DNA from: Morella rubra
Lineage: Eukaryota; Streptophyta; Magnoliopsida; Fagales; Myricaceae
DNA: 64,000 bases
Direction of reading: 5' to 3'
NCBI GenBank assembly: GCA_003952965.2
Contig: CM025854.1
Span: 2,984,085 to 3,048,084 of the forward strand
Part shown: piece by piece, positions 43,950 through 56,500 of the stretch
Position numbering within the stretch: the first letter of the stretch is position 1
How the letters are laid out: the number at the start of each line of letters is the position of its first letter
Translations under genes and position numbers: made by a program
The notes under the pieces: model-generated
Told to the model about the DNA's origin: nothing
The model's input: only the letters and a program-made list of their open reading frames with translations
Databases searched by the model: none

Positions 43950-46090
43950 CCTGCGTTCATGTGATAGGGGTAGGGGTAGGGGTCTAGGTCTCATTGTTGG
44001 TAGACATTTGTGATTTATTGATATCGACAAACTTTTCATCATAGGAGTGGCATCGCATGAACAACTCTTCCATGTTCGCTTTCATCTCTAGATATTACTC
44101 CTTGAATGTTTCCATTTCAGACTTATACTTTTCCGCTTATTGTGTAAGGTGGATGACATGAGTTGACCGTGATGTGGGAGATGGTGTAGGGATCATCGAA
44201 TTTTCCAAACCCCGAGTGTATCTAGATTTGTGCTCTCACACCTCAAGGAACACTTGTCCTACCACTTCCAAATTTATTTTAGTAGGATACCTCTCAGCAA
44301 AGAGTTTCATCATCTCCTCCTATTTAGTCAATGGAGTGCATACTCAGATAACTAGTGTAGTAAATTCGACCATATGGGCAATAACAAATGACTAAAATGA
44401 CACCATAATGACACTCATATGTTTGTTCAGCCATTTCATTTATGAAATTGCCATCTCCCTTTGTGACATGCAATCGCTTGTACAACTCAAATTAGGTTCT
44501 CCTCCTCCATGCTCTCCACATGGCAAGAAAATAATTCACTTCTGTCATCTAATAAAATTATAGAAGAAATGTTTATTTACCTTTTCAGCACAAAGGTTTA
44601 GTAGCGACTTTGATCCCGATGTGTGAGGCACAAAGAGCTTGCTTTGATTAATCGTGTTCTTCTTGCACACGCTTCACATAACTCTCAATCATTTTGTTAA
44701 ACTAAATGCAATTAAAAATAATCATATATGGAAAATAACCTCTAAATCTAACTACCTTACAATTTCTTGCACAGTACAAGTTTTACGATATTTAGCACTT
44801 CAAGCAACATTAGTTAGGTGAATTGTTTTTGCTACAATTATATAAAAGTGTGTACTGAGTTATTGTCCTTATGATCAAAACAATATTCTGAACAAATGAG
44901 ACTAGGGTATTGGAGAACACATGGTGGTGCAATTTTTTGTTCCAACTTGTCAATCATAAATAAATTTTTTAGGTGATCTTTAAGGTGTCTATGATCTCAC
45001 AAAACTAACAATTGAAGATCTGTTATGTAATATAGAAAATAAAAACTCTTTTATATATGAAGCATCCAACTGCTCCTAAGCATCTAAAATTGAATCCTAT
45101 AAAGCATATGTGCAAGATTTTCGAATATATTGGAGTACACAAATTCATGAGTCCACAGAATTACAACGCCCAGTACAAGATTGGAAGAATAAATAACTAA
45201 AATAACTAAACTTTTACCTTGTATTCCGCTTCATCCCATTGTTCTTACATTAATTTGCCTTGAAGTTTCTTCACTTATTTCTTCGGGAGCATTGGGCAAG
45301 GCAGTATCTTTCAATGGATATTTATTGTAAACATTGTGTAGATCATATCTATATGTTTTATAGCTGTATGCCAATTTTGCTTTGATGCATTAGTGTGGTC
45401 CTCGAATCATTCCCAATCTAGTTCGAAGTCTTCCTAGAACCAAAAGTAAGCTGTTAGAAATTATAATAATTGGTCCCCAAAGTACACATATTCTTTTTTC
45501 TTATGCACCAGTACACAATTATACAACTCTTCTTGGTGACCAACACTTGTACCTTATATTTGCAAACCGCTTGACAATGTATGTCAATCTTGACACGAAG
45601 ACAAGACAATTGTCTTTTGAAAGCCCCGTTGAACCATCTGGTACCCTCATTGGGACACGGCCTAGCTTGCAGAGTGTGAGGAACTCTGGCCCCTTCGCCT
45701 TGCCTCATCCCTATCATTGAATTTAGTTTTCTTTCGTGGTAACCAGCATGTATAAAACATGACATATTTAGTCACAATCGATGAAAAAACAATCGAATAT
45801 TCTATTTAGCTATAACTAAACAATCCATAATCTTAATGTGGCCTCACAATACATACAAATGACACATATATAGCCTCCTGGTTGTCACCTAAACCATGTT
45901 GTTGTTGAGCTGACCCTCCTAACTTTGAATGAAAATTATCAGGTGCTTGAGTGGAATAATCAGATCCCACCAGAGAAGAGCCTCTGAGTGTGTAATGTGT
46001 TGTGTGCTGCGAGTTCTCCAATTGCACCATTTTGTTCGATTGTTGCACAATACAGCATCGGCCTCCACCTCTTGCAGCTCTGGGAGCCAT
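43950..46090 (-). pseudogene. Transposase_24-type (En/Spm-associated) gene, decayed
   Basis: Minus-strand text runs from MAPRAARGGGRCC near 46090, through a low-complexity Q/N/S linker and a region with WHTAIKHIDMIYTMFT near 45360 to WDEAEYK|gtaaaag (donor near 45219). It then continues NKMIESYVKRVQEEH and INQSKLFVPHTSGSKSLLNL near 44620, VTKGDGNFINEMAEQTYE near 44455, EEMMKLFAERYP near 44315 and a coiled-coil end (AEKYKSEMETFKE near 44110, MKANMEELF). The INxSK...HTxGSKS and THxxxG-E/D pattern is that of the plant Transposase_24 family, found in CACTA (En/Spm) elements and in free-standing copies. Frames shift and stops occur several times. No CACTA termini were found. Confidence 0.65.
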
Positions 46091-46102
46091 CGAATATTGC
46101 AT

Positions 46103-48838
46103 GGGCCCCTCAAGACAAATTTTACGGGTGAGTACAATATAGAAAGCATTATAACAATCGGTATCTCATTTATAGGCCTACTTTCCATGAAACATAAACA
46201 AAACCCATATCTGAAGCATCACTGCAATATTTTTGTGAAAGTATTCCTCAAGCGAGACAACTGATAAGTTATTGAATGGGCCCTATGATTTATGGAATGA
46301 GAATCATGAATCAATTTAAAAAATGATTCCTTAGGTGTTTAATTATCGCACCAAGAGGTGGAATCAAGAACACGTGGTGAACTGCGTCATTTGATTGTAT
46401 CTTGTGTCTACAAGTATTTTTTTTACAGAGGTTCAGTGTAGACCTATGCTTTCTGTGCAAAGACCATTCTTAATACTTGAGATACAGAAACCAAAAAAGA
46501 AACACATGGAGCTTTTGACCATTGGTTCTCTACAGACACAACATATATACGCGACAACATTGAGAGCTAAAACTCTGGTCTTGAAAGAATATTTTTAGGA
46601 CACACCTATTGTCACAAAAAGTCCTAGGAACAGCTTCCACGGATTCACAAAGCGGACTACGTACACCCCTCACTAGGACTTACTGTCTTCATAGATGTTT
46701 GGAAGTTTAAGAGAAAAGTCACTTTGTTTATATCTTTAGTCAGAATAGAGTGAACTTATTCGGCCTGCCTCCAAAAAGGTAAAACTGACCTGCTTCTCCT
46801 ATGAAGGCGCGAAGTCATTGCCGCCCATCATTGTCCCTCTTTTTCCATCATAGGCACTCTTTTCAAACTATTTTTATCCCAGTCAAGCAACCAAAGCCGG
46901 GACCTAGGTTGGAATTGTGCGAAAGAAAGAGAAGGGGCCCATGCCCCAAAACGTCGAATGAAACAGGTGGCTGGGTTCTCTTTCTCCAACCTGAAGAACT
47001 CGTGCTCATGGAAGGTAACATGCCGGGACAGCGAGAATGAGAAGAATGATCAAAACATCGAAATCCTTTTTGAGCCGAGGCATGCCCCTTTAAAAAAGAT
47101 TTGTTTGCATGAGGTGAAAGGTTCTAACATAGCTAGGCAGGTATATGAGTAACATTAAAAAAAAAAAAAAAAAAGGTCGAAGACTTTCATAATCAGGTGG
47201 CGATCTTCTCATGAACCTGAATCATTTGCTGAAGCATGCAATCATTCTTGTTGGAAAGATGCTCTGCAGGGAGAAATCAATGCCCGGGAAAAAAGAATAA
47301 AACTTATTCTCTTTGCCTGTAGGGAAAGAAGCCATTGGCTACGGGATTTTAGGAGATTAGGTTTCTGCTTTCTCATTGCCTGCAGGGAAAGAAGCCATTT
47401 GGCGACCTAAGGGGCGGACACTTTTTGTTTTTGGACTGGGATAATGAAATGTGGATTTGCATGATTTATGTTTGCTTTAGTAGTAGTAGTAGGCTCTTTT
47501 CAAAATATTTTTAGGTTGGATAATGAAATGTGGGTTTGCATGATTTTGTTTGCTTTAGTAGTAGTAATAGTAGTAGTAGTAGTTTTTCGTTTTTAGTTTG
47601 CTTTTTGTCACTTGTACTTTGTAGTTTTGCATTCGATAGTTCTTAGTTTGTCGTTGGTAACTTGTACTTCGTTTCTGGTTAGTTTCAACATATAAGATGC
47701 TCTTTAAAAAAAATAAAATAGAGATGTGGGTTCACATGGGCAGCCATGTAGCAGAGTATATCGTGGACTATAATATTGGGGTTATCATATTGGAGCCATA
47801 ATACTAGGGTTATAATATAGATATATTTTTTACCATCATTTGTGACTCCCACATATCTTTTATACTCGAACAACTCCATAGGCCAAAAAATAATGTCCCA
47901 AAAAATTGTAGGTGCTACGATAGAAATACGAGAATAAAAAAAAAAAAAAGAAAGCAAAAAACTTGGCAACATTTATATAAATGTTCCTAACTCTGTTTCC
48001 TTTTGGTTGGGCAATATTTATTTCAGTTTGTTCACATCAGTACTGGAGTGTAATGGCACAATGCTCTGAGATACAATCTATTAGAGAAATACCAAAGACC
48101 ATAATATCTAAGAGTGTAAGTAATTGTATCGTGTCACATAATTGAAGAGGGTGGCAAGTTTTCCAAGTATATTTTTAATTGCAGTACAAATTTTAGTGTC
48201 CATTGTTATGTTCGCCTTATTTTCCTTTGATCACAATGTGACTTATTCTATCAATTTTGAAATTATTATACAAACCAATATCCAGCATCTGAATTTCGAA
48301 ACTTTTTGAAAAAATATTAGTTCATATAATTTCCTGTCTTTTGCCTTTTTGGTTCACTTGGTAACATAATGAGTTGAACTTCATGGTCTTCATTGAAAGC
48401 ATTAGGCAAAGGAGTTCATATCCTTTTATATGCTTTTCATTTTGTGTGGTATTCAATCTGTCCAGACAAAAAATAATGGTATCGACATATTAAAGCCGTT
48501 GGTCTTTGGACAATTAAAGAAACAAATGAAATACTAAATTCAGTCCCTTTCTTTGAGGTATATCTTGAACAACAGCAATCTTACAACTTTTGGAGAATTA
48601 ACCTGTCAAAACCGAATGTGCCATCTAATTGAAAATACTTTCAAGCCATGAGGTCATATGACAAATCACCTCAGAAAGAAACAAACGTGGTTTTCCGAGA
48701 GTTAGGACTCAACTAATATTCATATATATGTCCACTTGTTATTCATACAAAATAGAGTATATCATGGAATTCAATATTAAAGCAAGAGAAAAAGAGGCCA
48801 AATTAAGGTGATTTTTTTTTTTACAGCTAATGTAGGCT
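46103..48838. other. Intergenic DNA, no gene supported
   Basis: Mixed sequence. A less AT-rich block (46800-47160) has open frames up to 80 codons but no recognisable product; its character resembles organellar DNA and it might be a nuclear mitochondrial insert, but I cannot show this. A repeated phrase GGGAAAGAAGCCATT occurs at 47321 and 47386. From 47.6 kb onward it is AT-rich and featureless. Confidence 0.4.
47439..47595. repeat. 79-bp tandem duplication with (TAG)n ends
   Basis: Two units starting GGATAATGAAATGTGG (47439 and 47518), each running through TTTGCATGATT and TTTGCTTTAG into a TAG trinucleotide run. The second run is longer (about 47555-47583). Confidence 0.85.
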
Positions 48839-49116
48839 TTTTTTTTTTTTTTGGGAGCCAAACTTTATTGAAAGCAACGAGAAGTAAAAAACAGAAGACT
48901 ACAAAGTCATGGGGGTCAATCCCCTCATACAACCACAAGAGGGAAGTAAATTGCTTAGAATAAATGGGGAGTCCTCCAATCTCAACTTTGGAGGTGGCCC
49001 AACGAGCTAAGTGGTGCACAACACTATTTGCACCTTGATTAACAGACCAAGCGGGCAAAGATAACAAGAGACCACGGGTATCCCAAATAGAATTGCTGAT
49101 TTTCCAGTCAGCACAC
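48839..49116 (-). mobile_element. LINE 3' end, copy A (5'-truncated)
   Basis: A T-run at 48839-48852 is the poly(A) tail of a minus-strand LINE. Upstream of it is the end of an RNase H-like domain (VNQGANSVVHHLARWATSKV near 49000), followed by a 3' UTR with CAATAAAGTTTGG. Only about 280 bp remain, abutting copy B. Confidence 0.7.
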
Positions 49117-50455
49117 TTTTTTTTTTTTTTTTTCTAAACAACAATATCTTTATTAACCAGAAAGACCATCAAGGTGGATCAAAACACAAATGATGTCGGA
49201 GGAGGAATACAGGTAAAATATTAAAAGGAATACCCCCAAAAAATTTTCTAGAAGCAGCCCATTTAGCCAAGAAATGAAGAATGGACTTTATAACTAGGGA
49301 AGAATCGCATTCCAGAATCGCTCTTGGCCATCTGCGGAGAGACACCTCAGAAGCACCCAACATAGCGGCAATGGCCTCACCCTCCACCGGAGAACCGACC
49401 GCAATCTTTTCAGCAACAACTCCCAAAACAGCACCCTGGTGATCACGAAAAACCATAGCAGCCACAGCAAAAGTACCCCATATGGTCACATCCGAGTTTA
49501 TTTTGATAGTGCCAGGGGGAGGGGGTGACCATATTTGTTTACCAGGACGTTGACACACACGCCAAGCCTCCAAAAGCTCAAAGCCCAGCTTGTTGACGCT
49601 ACGGGAGAAAGCCGGTACATCTACCACCTTACCATCATGTACCAACTTGTTTCGGCAACTCCACAGCAAATCTATCATATTAGCAACAAAGAGCTGAAAA
49701 TTATGGACATCATCGGCCGCAATACCAAGCTTCTGCGCAGGCCTGAAAATACACTCAACCCACTCAACTGTGGCTAGATGAGCTAGTCTGCGAGAATCCA
49801 TTGGCCATGGAGCTTGACGCCAGAGTTGTTGGGCTACATCACATCCCAACCACAGGTGCATTATTTTCTCAGGGGTTGACTGGTAGAAACAGCAAGCTGT
49901 GGCTACTCCTTCTCACTCACCAAGCCGCATCACAATTTTACCCCGAGTTGGAACTATATCCCAAACAATCTTACTTAGGAAGAGTTTAAGACTAGCATGG
50001 AGTTTGAGACCCCATAATTGCTTCCAAAAGGGGGGCCCGAGGGTGGAAGGGGGAGGAGCACCAGCCACTACTAGTGATTGATACATGGACTTCACAGGTA
50101 AACAGCCCGAATGCTCCAGGGTCCAGCGCATTTCATCCTCACGTGAAATAATAGGTAAAGAAAGTATAGGATAGCTTGAACATTAGCTTCAGAAAAAAAG
50201 AAACGTAGCTGCTGAGGGTCCCAACGTTGAACTTGAGGAAGCATAAGATGGGCAACTGTTAATTCAAAGTACGCTTCGCGATAGCTTTCAATCCGTGGCT
50301 GAGGAAGAAATTGGGGAAGAGTAGGTACCCAAGGGTCTTGCCAAACCTTATTGTGCTGCCCATTCCCAATTAAATGACATACACCATTCCGAAGCAATGG
50401 CATGGTCTTGACAATGTGACGCCAAACAGAATAGAGATTATCCTGTAGGCTAGTT
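49117..50455 (-). mobile_element. LINE 3' end, copy B (5'-truncated)
   Basis: A T-run at 49117-49133 is the poly(A) tail. On the minus strand, LINE ORF2 text enters at LIGNGQHNKVWQDPWVPTLP near 50365 and runs through the zf-RVT zone (VKSMYQSL, FWKQLWGLKLHASLKLFL near 50020, MHLWLGCDVAQQLW near 49855). It ends in an RNase H-like domain (IKINSDVTIW near 49500, GSPVEGEAIAAMLGASEVSL near 49400, ILECDSS near 49310) carrying the D, E and D of the active site. The last 230 codons (49861-49169) read without a break, so this copy is fairly young or well preserved, but the endonuclease and RT are absent (5' truncation). Confidence 0.88.
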
Positions 50456-51055
50456 CAATAGGGCATTTGCAAGGAAAATACAGGATTCGTCCCAAAACTC
50501 AGAGAGAATTCTCTAATTCAAAATAATCATGCATGTTTAAAAAAAAAAAAAACAATCCACAAGCCGGGCTAAAATAGGTAAAATCTCATCCCTAATGGGA
50601 TTTTAACAAAATTAAATAGACTGCCAAAATCTGGCCCAAATCGGGTTCAAAAATAATTCCTAAACGATAAAGGAAAGAAAATCATAACTAAAAATAGGTT
50701 TTTGAGAGGGAAAACAGCGGATTTAGGGCTCAAAATGAGGCGCACCGAAGCGTGCTTGGTGACCACAACGTGCGTGTCTGCGCCGAAAAAAGCTTTCCAA
50801 ATTGGGGTCATGGGCGTGAATTGGATACTCGTAGCCAAAGTTATGACCAAAAAACGGACACGTGCACGAAAACTACCCCAATTAGGTTAGATTATGATTT
50901 CTTGCCATCCTTGCGCTGATCTACCCGCTCAAAGGTAATTCAGCACCATCAGTGTGTAATCTGACAGCCCTCAGCGTCGTCTGAGTCGGCTCCCTGCATC
51001 ACAATGCCACTCCAAACCCAGGAGGCATTAGCCGGGGATTGGATTCGGTGCTAAG
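50456..51055. other. Unassigned interval
   Basis: No gene. GC-richer stretches (50700-50870 and 50930-51050) have the look of LTR or leader sequence of a retroelement but show no paired copy in the window. Confidence 0.35.
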
Positions 51056-51273
51056 TGTTGGCGTGAGTCACGAGAATGGCAAGTTATGTAAATCTTAGCT
51101 GTAGAAATCCCTGCACTCAAAGGTAGAAATTCCTTTATTCAAGGGTCAAAGAAATCCCATGATTATAGCTGTAGATATTGTACATGCAGAGAATAGCCTC
51201 CAAAATTACCTCATTGTATCTATATAATCATGTAATCAGTTCTGAAAATATATATGAAAACATCTGTTTGACA
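51056..51273 (+). repeat. Copia 5' LTR
   Basis: 218 bp, TGTTGGCGTGAG ... CTGTTTGACA, followed directly by the primer site TGGTATCAAAGC. Its stretch GATATTGTACATGCAGAG and onward recurs at 60765-60852 with few differences. Confidence 0.85.
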
Positions 51274-51285
51274 TGGTATCAAAGC
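51274..51285 (+). promoter_or_regulatory. Copia primer binding site (initiator Met tRNA)
   Basis: TGGTATCAAAGC, one base different from the usual TGGTATCAGAGC, starting at the base after the 5' LTR. Confidence 0.85.
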
Positions 51286-51333
51286 ATGATCTTGGGTTCC
51301 CTATGTCTTGATCACAAAGGGATCTAGAGCATC

Positions 51334-53591
51334 CATGGCAGACCTCACCCCCTCTACCGAATCCATCCTTGACAATCTGACAACGAAAATGGCAGAGGTC
51401 TTGACACGAGCCCAGCCCTCGTCACCATCGCCCATCACCGATTCCCCAACAGTTCCGATAAGCATTAAGTTGGATGGTTCCAACTATGCGTTATGGTCAC
51501 AGGTTGTTGAGATGCACATCTCAGTCAAAGACAAACTGTGATATATCAATGGAGACTCTCCTCAGCCTCCAGAAACAGACCCATAATTTTGCAAATGGTG
51601 CACTGAGAACGCCATGGTGAAAGGGTGGTTGATCAACTCAATGGACTACTCCTTGGTTGTGAACTTCATTCGCTTCCCAACGGCTAAACAGGTATGGGAT
51701 GTTGCGGCTACAACATACTTTGATGGATCCAATACCTCGCAGGTATATGATCTCAGGCGTCGTGTATCTTAAATGAGACAAGCAAGCGGATCTATTGAGA
51801 AATACTATAATGATCTACAGGGTTTGTGGCGTGAAATTGATTTTCGTCGCCCTAATCCAATGGAATGTGCAATTGACATACAAAAATACAACTCAATCCT
51901 ACAGGAGGATAGGGTTTACACATTTTTGGATGGACTAGATGATTGACTAGATAATATTCGAAGTGAAGTTTTACAGCTGAAGGCTTTCCTTACAATTGAG
52001 CAGGCATATGCTCATGTTCGAAGGGAGGATGTTCGACAATTTGTGATGGCATCAGGAGCGAAAGCTACAGCCAGCGGTGCTGTCATGGCCACCAAAGGTA
52101 TGAAATCTGGTCAGTCACCAACATTGGTGAAATCTGGGTCATCTTCAAAACCCAGCGGTCAATCTGATGGAAGTAAGTGTACTCAATGTGGAAGTACAAA
52201 ACATACACATGGTACATGTTTTAAACTACACGGATACCCAGACTGGTGGCAGGAATACCAAGCCCGAAAGAAACGAGATCTACCTGCACCTGAAGGAGGC
52301 TGGGTAGAGCAGAAGTGGTCACTGCTGAGTCTCAATTGTCTCTTGTTCCCTCAACAGAACCTTCCACAGTAGTCACAGATCGAGGTAACTGTGGTCAAGG
52401 TTTTTGTAGCACTAAGTCTTGGGGTGATGGTGCCTGGATTATTGACTCCGGGGCTATGGATCACATGACATTTGATCCCAATGACTTCTCCCATACGACT
52501 CAACCAAGAAGGACCTCCATTGCCAATGCCAATGGGGTTACATACCCAGTTACAGGGGCTGGAACCGTGCCTCTATCACCCTCTCTCTTCTTATCTCACA
52601 TTCTACTTGTCTCATCTCTCTCAAATAAGTTGATGTCTGTGAGTCAGGTTACTGCAGAGCTCAATTGTGTGGTACTGATATGCTCTACTTTTTGTCTTCT
52701 TCAGAATATTCTCAGCAAGGAGATTATTGGGCGTGGTACTAAGAGAGGGGACTATATTACTTGGATGACTTCAACCCGGGAATGGCAAATCACATGCACC
52801 ATCCGGTCAATAGCAAGGAGAGACAGATTTGGCTATGGCATCGGCACTTGGGGCATCCATCATTTGGTTATCTATAGCATCTATTTCCAGATTTATTTTC
52901 AAATTTGCAGACGGTAGACTTTAAGTGTGATACATGTATTATGTCTAAGAGCCATAGAGTTTCTTATCCCATTAGCTTGCATAAAAGTGAAATTCCATTT
53001 GCCCTAATACATTCTGATGTGTAGGGGCCCTCCCCAATAACTACTTCCTTTGGTTATCGTTGGTTTGTGATTTTTGTTGACAATTGCACTCAAATGACAT
53101 GGCTCTACCAACTGAAAACCAAAGGTGAGGTTTTCTCGGTTTTTCAAGCATTTCACATCATGATTCAGACTCAATTCTCATCCAAGATTCAAATCCTTCG
53201 TTCTGATAATGGTGGGGAATTCATCAATCACAAATTTCAGGCGTATTTCCAACAACATGGTCTCCTCCACGAGACATCTTGCTCTCAGACACCGCAACAA
53301 AACGGTGTTGCTGAGAGAAAAAATCGGCACATTTTAGAAACAGCTCGTGCTTTACTCCTGGGAGCACAGGTGCCGAGTTGTCATTGGGGGGATGCTGTCA
53401 CTACTGCAGTTTATTTAATAAATCGTATGCCTTCGAAAGTTTTACACTTTAAGACTCCTCTACAACTCCTCTCTACTCATGTTGCCTTACCTTCTATATT
53501 GATGCTACCTCATAGAATTTTTGGATGTGTTGTCTTTGTCCATCTCCACAAGAATCAACGTAACAAGCTGGATCCATGTGCAGTTCGGTGC
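51334..53591 (+). pseudogene. Copia gag, protease and integrase part (broken)
   Basis: Gag begins MADLTPSTESILDNL at 51334 and includes the UBN2-type core (KLDGSNYALWSQVVEMHI, VWDVAATTYFDGSN) and a zinc knuckle CTQCGSTKHTHGTC near 52179. The protease has WIIDSGAMDHM near 52437. Integrase core text at 53060-53590 includes ILRSDNGGEFIN, SCSQTPQQNGVAERKNRHIL and AVYLINRMPS. A copia RNP would use these for packaging, maturation and integration. A fossil with several breaks. Confidence 0.88.
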
Positions 53592-56500
53592 TGTGATATC
53601 CCTTCCCTAAATTTCCCTATTTCTCTAATTTTGTTAATTTCCTTGAATTCTCGTATTTAGCCAATTAATGAGTTATGATCGTGATCGTCTCTATTTTATC
53701 GGTTTCTATGCATTCAAAATTCTCTCATTCTCTTGTTAATATCTTAGTATTCCTATTGCTTGATTTAAACACATGATATATTTTTTTTCCTAAGTATACT
53801 TCATTAAGCTCATATTTAACATTTTCTAAGTATTAGATTTGATTTCTTGACACATGATCTATTTCGTTCTAATTGCCCTAAGGAATTTCGGTATGTTTAA
53901 TCTCTTTCCCTTTTCATTCTCTTGTTTACATCTAAATTTTTACCTAGTGTCAATCTTGATTATTCTATCACTAATCTCGGTTAATTACTTGACTAATTAC
54001 CTATTTCTTTTCTCTAACATATGCATTGATTAACTTTACAACTTAGCTAATCATTTTGCTAACCTAAGTCTACTTTGATGTCATGTGGGTCCCACTCTCT
54101 CTCTCCTCCCTAGGTCACACGGCACACACAAGGAAATCTTTGTTTTGTCTTGTTTTCTTTGTCCTTTTCCCTTGTCTCATGTTCTTGGCTTGTGATGCAT
54201 GAATAGTAAGATTCAAAAATGGACCAACCGGCCATGCTTGCTTGTAATCACATTTGATTTGATTTTGAAGTGATTTTAGCTTGTGTAAGTGTCCTTAATC
54301 ATCACCTAGGGAAGGGGGAGTGTGCCATTTGGCTCCTCCAGCCCTTGTGCTGCCCAAGCCACCCAATCAAGGGGCTTGCTTGTGGCAGCCACCCCTTGAC
54401 CAAATGATGGCAAGGTTGGCTATAAAAGCCAACCCTTGCCATGCATTTCTCACACCAACAGCCGGCCACTTGAGTTTGAGAGAGAGGAGTGAGTGCTGAG
54501 AGCATTCGGCCAAGAGGGAGGGAAGGAGAGAAAGAGGAGAAGAAGAAGAGAAGGAAGGTGGAAACTTCCATGCCTAGGAGAACACCAAGAGCTAACCGAG
54601 ATCACCAAAGTAAGGGTTTAGGTTCTTGTGTTTTGTTGAGAAGGATAACATGTTCTCTTGTGTTGATTGATCATACATATTTGTGTGCATAGAGCTGTGA
54701 TTCAATGATGAACATGTTAGGGTTATGTTGGTTCAAGGTTGTGCAAAAAGAAAGGTTCATAAGGTGCCATGAAGTATAATCTAATCTAGACACCTTGCAT
54801 GTTAAGGCTTAATGAATATTTCTTATAACATGTGTATAAGATTGCTTGCTGAGTTGGTTTGATTATTCAAAAGAGCTCTGGACATGTTTTATGAGCTATG
54901 GCAGTGGTGATAAGCCTAAGCTTGAAGCCTTATAGGCCACGGGTTGGTCAAGAAAAATGGCTTATGGTGTTGCATGTTGCACTACATGATTTTATGATTC
55001 AATGCCATGCATATGTGATATGAAATGTGGAGCAATAATGAGAATGATGATGGCCAAGAAGCTTTAAAGTATCCCTGATCAAGAGAAGGCCAAATGGGGC
55101 CAAAGAAAGGAGCCATGGGCTCAAGGAAGAGGTTATGAAGTTGAAAGCATGAAAAAGATGCATTATGCATGTTCCTTGATGATATTGCAAATGATCTTTG
55201 TTTGCCTTTAAGTTTCTTGAAGAATCCATATGTCATGTGCTCTATGATTTCTTTTATGTTGATAGATTAAAATTATTTTTAGCCTAAAGTTTCGAAAAGC
55301 ATAGATCAATCAAAGGCATGAACACCTATCTAGGGCATTTAGGCAAACATAGGTGCTGCCCAAATCGACCCTAAGCTACAGGTTGTATTTTTGCATGAAA
55401 CTTTCCAGATAGCATCCTTGTCTAATATTAGGATCCCTGTAAAAATTTCAGCCCAAAATGATGAAGAAAAAGGTCAAAAATGCCCCTGGAGGTCTCTGAG
55501 GGCAGATTCGACATTTTGCCTAATTCGTTAGGGAAAAAGGGTCCAAAATGAGAAAATGATTACATGGTTGGATAGAGCACGAAAAATTGATGGGGGAGCC
55601 CAAATTTGAGTTCAAACCAAGTTGAAATAAGGGCTCAAATCACAAAGCCCGTTTAGGAGCCTAAATGGACTTTAGGCCCAATAACCCTAAAATAGCACCA
55701 AGCCAATAACACTTTGGGAATAGGCCCAGCAGGGTCTAAGGAGGCCCAATAGGCCTTCAATGGGGTTTAATGTCTAAGATCTTACTAGTTATTATCATGG
55801 TTGTTTCAATTGTCAATGATTATTCTTTAAACGTGTTATGCTTCTTTCAAGTTCATTGCAAATTAGTGTGCATTGTTTGGGTGAAATATTACATGTGTAC
55901 TTTAATGCTTGGATATGAGATTGCATTCATAAGAGGGAAAAACGAAAGTGAGGAACCCCCTAGCGCGAGGGTTCCCCGAATGGTAGTGACAGGTACCAGG
56001 CACTTAGGAGACGTGCAACCCCCCACTGTAGGGAGTGGGTGGGCTCCTTTATGAACGCTAAGGCGTAATGTTAAGGGTCCTGGTGCTGGAGGCACGGGAC
56101 AGTCCCATAGAAGGGGAGGGGACGCACAACCCGACTCTGGGGTGAACAGAGCAGACATCGGGAACTCCTCAGGAACCTATGATGGTGTGATGCATTGCAT
56201 ATTTTAATTCATCCAAGTTCATACTTATTATGCTTGAAGTTAGTTTCACACCATGTTTAAGTGAATTATATGCACTGTATTTGTTTGATCATGTTTCCCA
56301 CCCCCACCTTACTGAGTCAATAGGACTCACCCTTTTTCTCTTATGTTGTTTTTGCAATGTTTGGCGAACGTGGGTATTGAAGAATGAAGCTATTCGAGGA
56401 CGAGTTAACCTACGATTTTTACCCTTATATCCTGGTACTCAAGATCCAAACGTGGGTTTCGGATCTCCTTGGAGTATCAGTGGAGCATAAGGCCCACTGG

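Noticed and set aside
46801-47152. Possible mitochondrial insert
   Set aside because: The sequence has an organellar look but I could not match it to a named mitochondrial gene; a search against plant mitochondrial genomes would decide.
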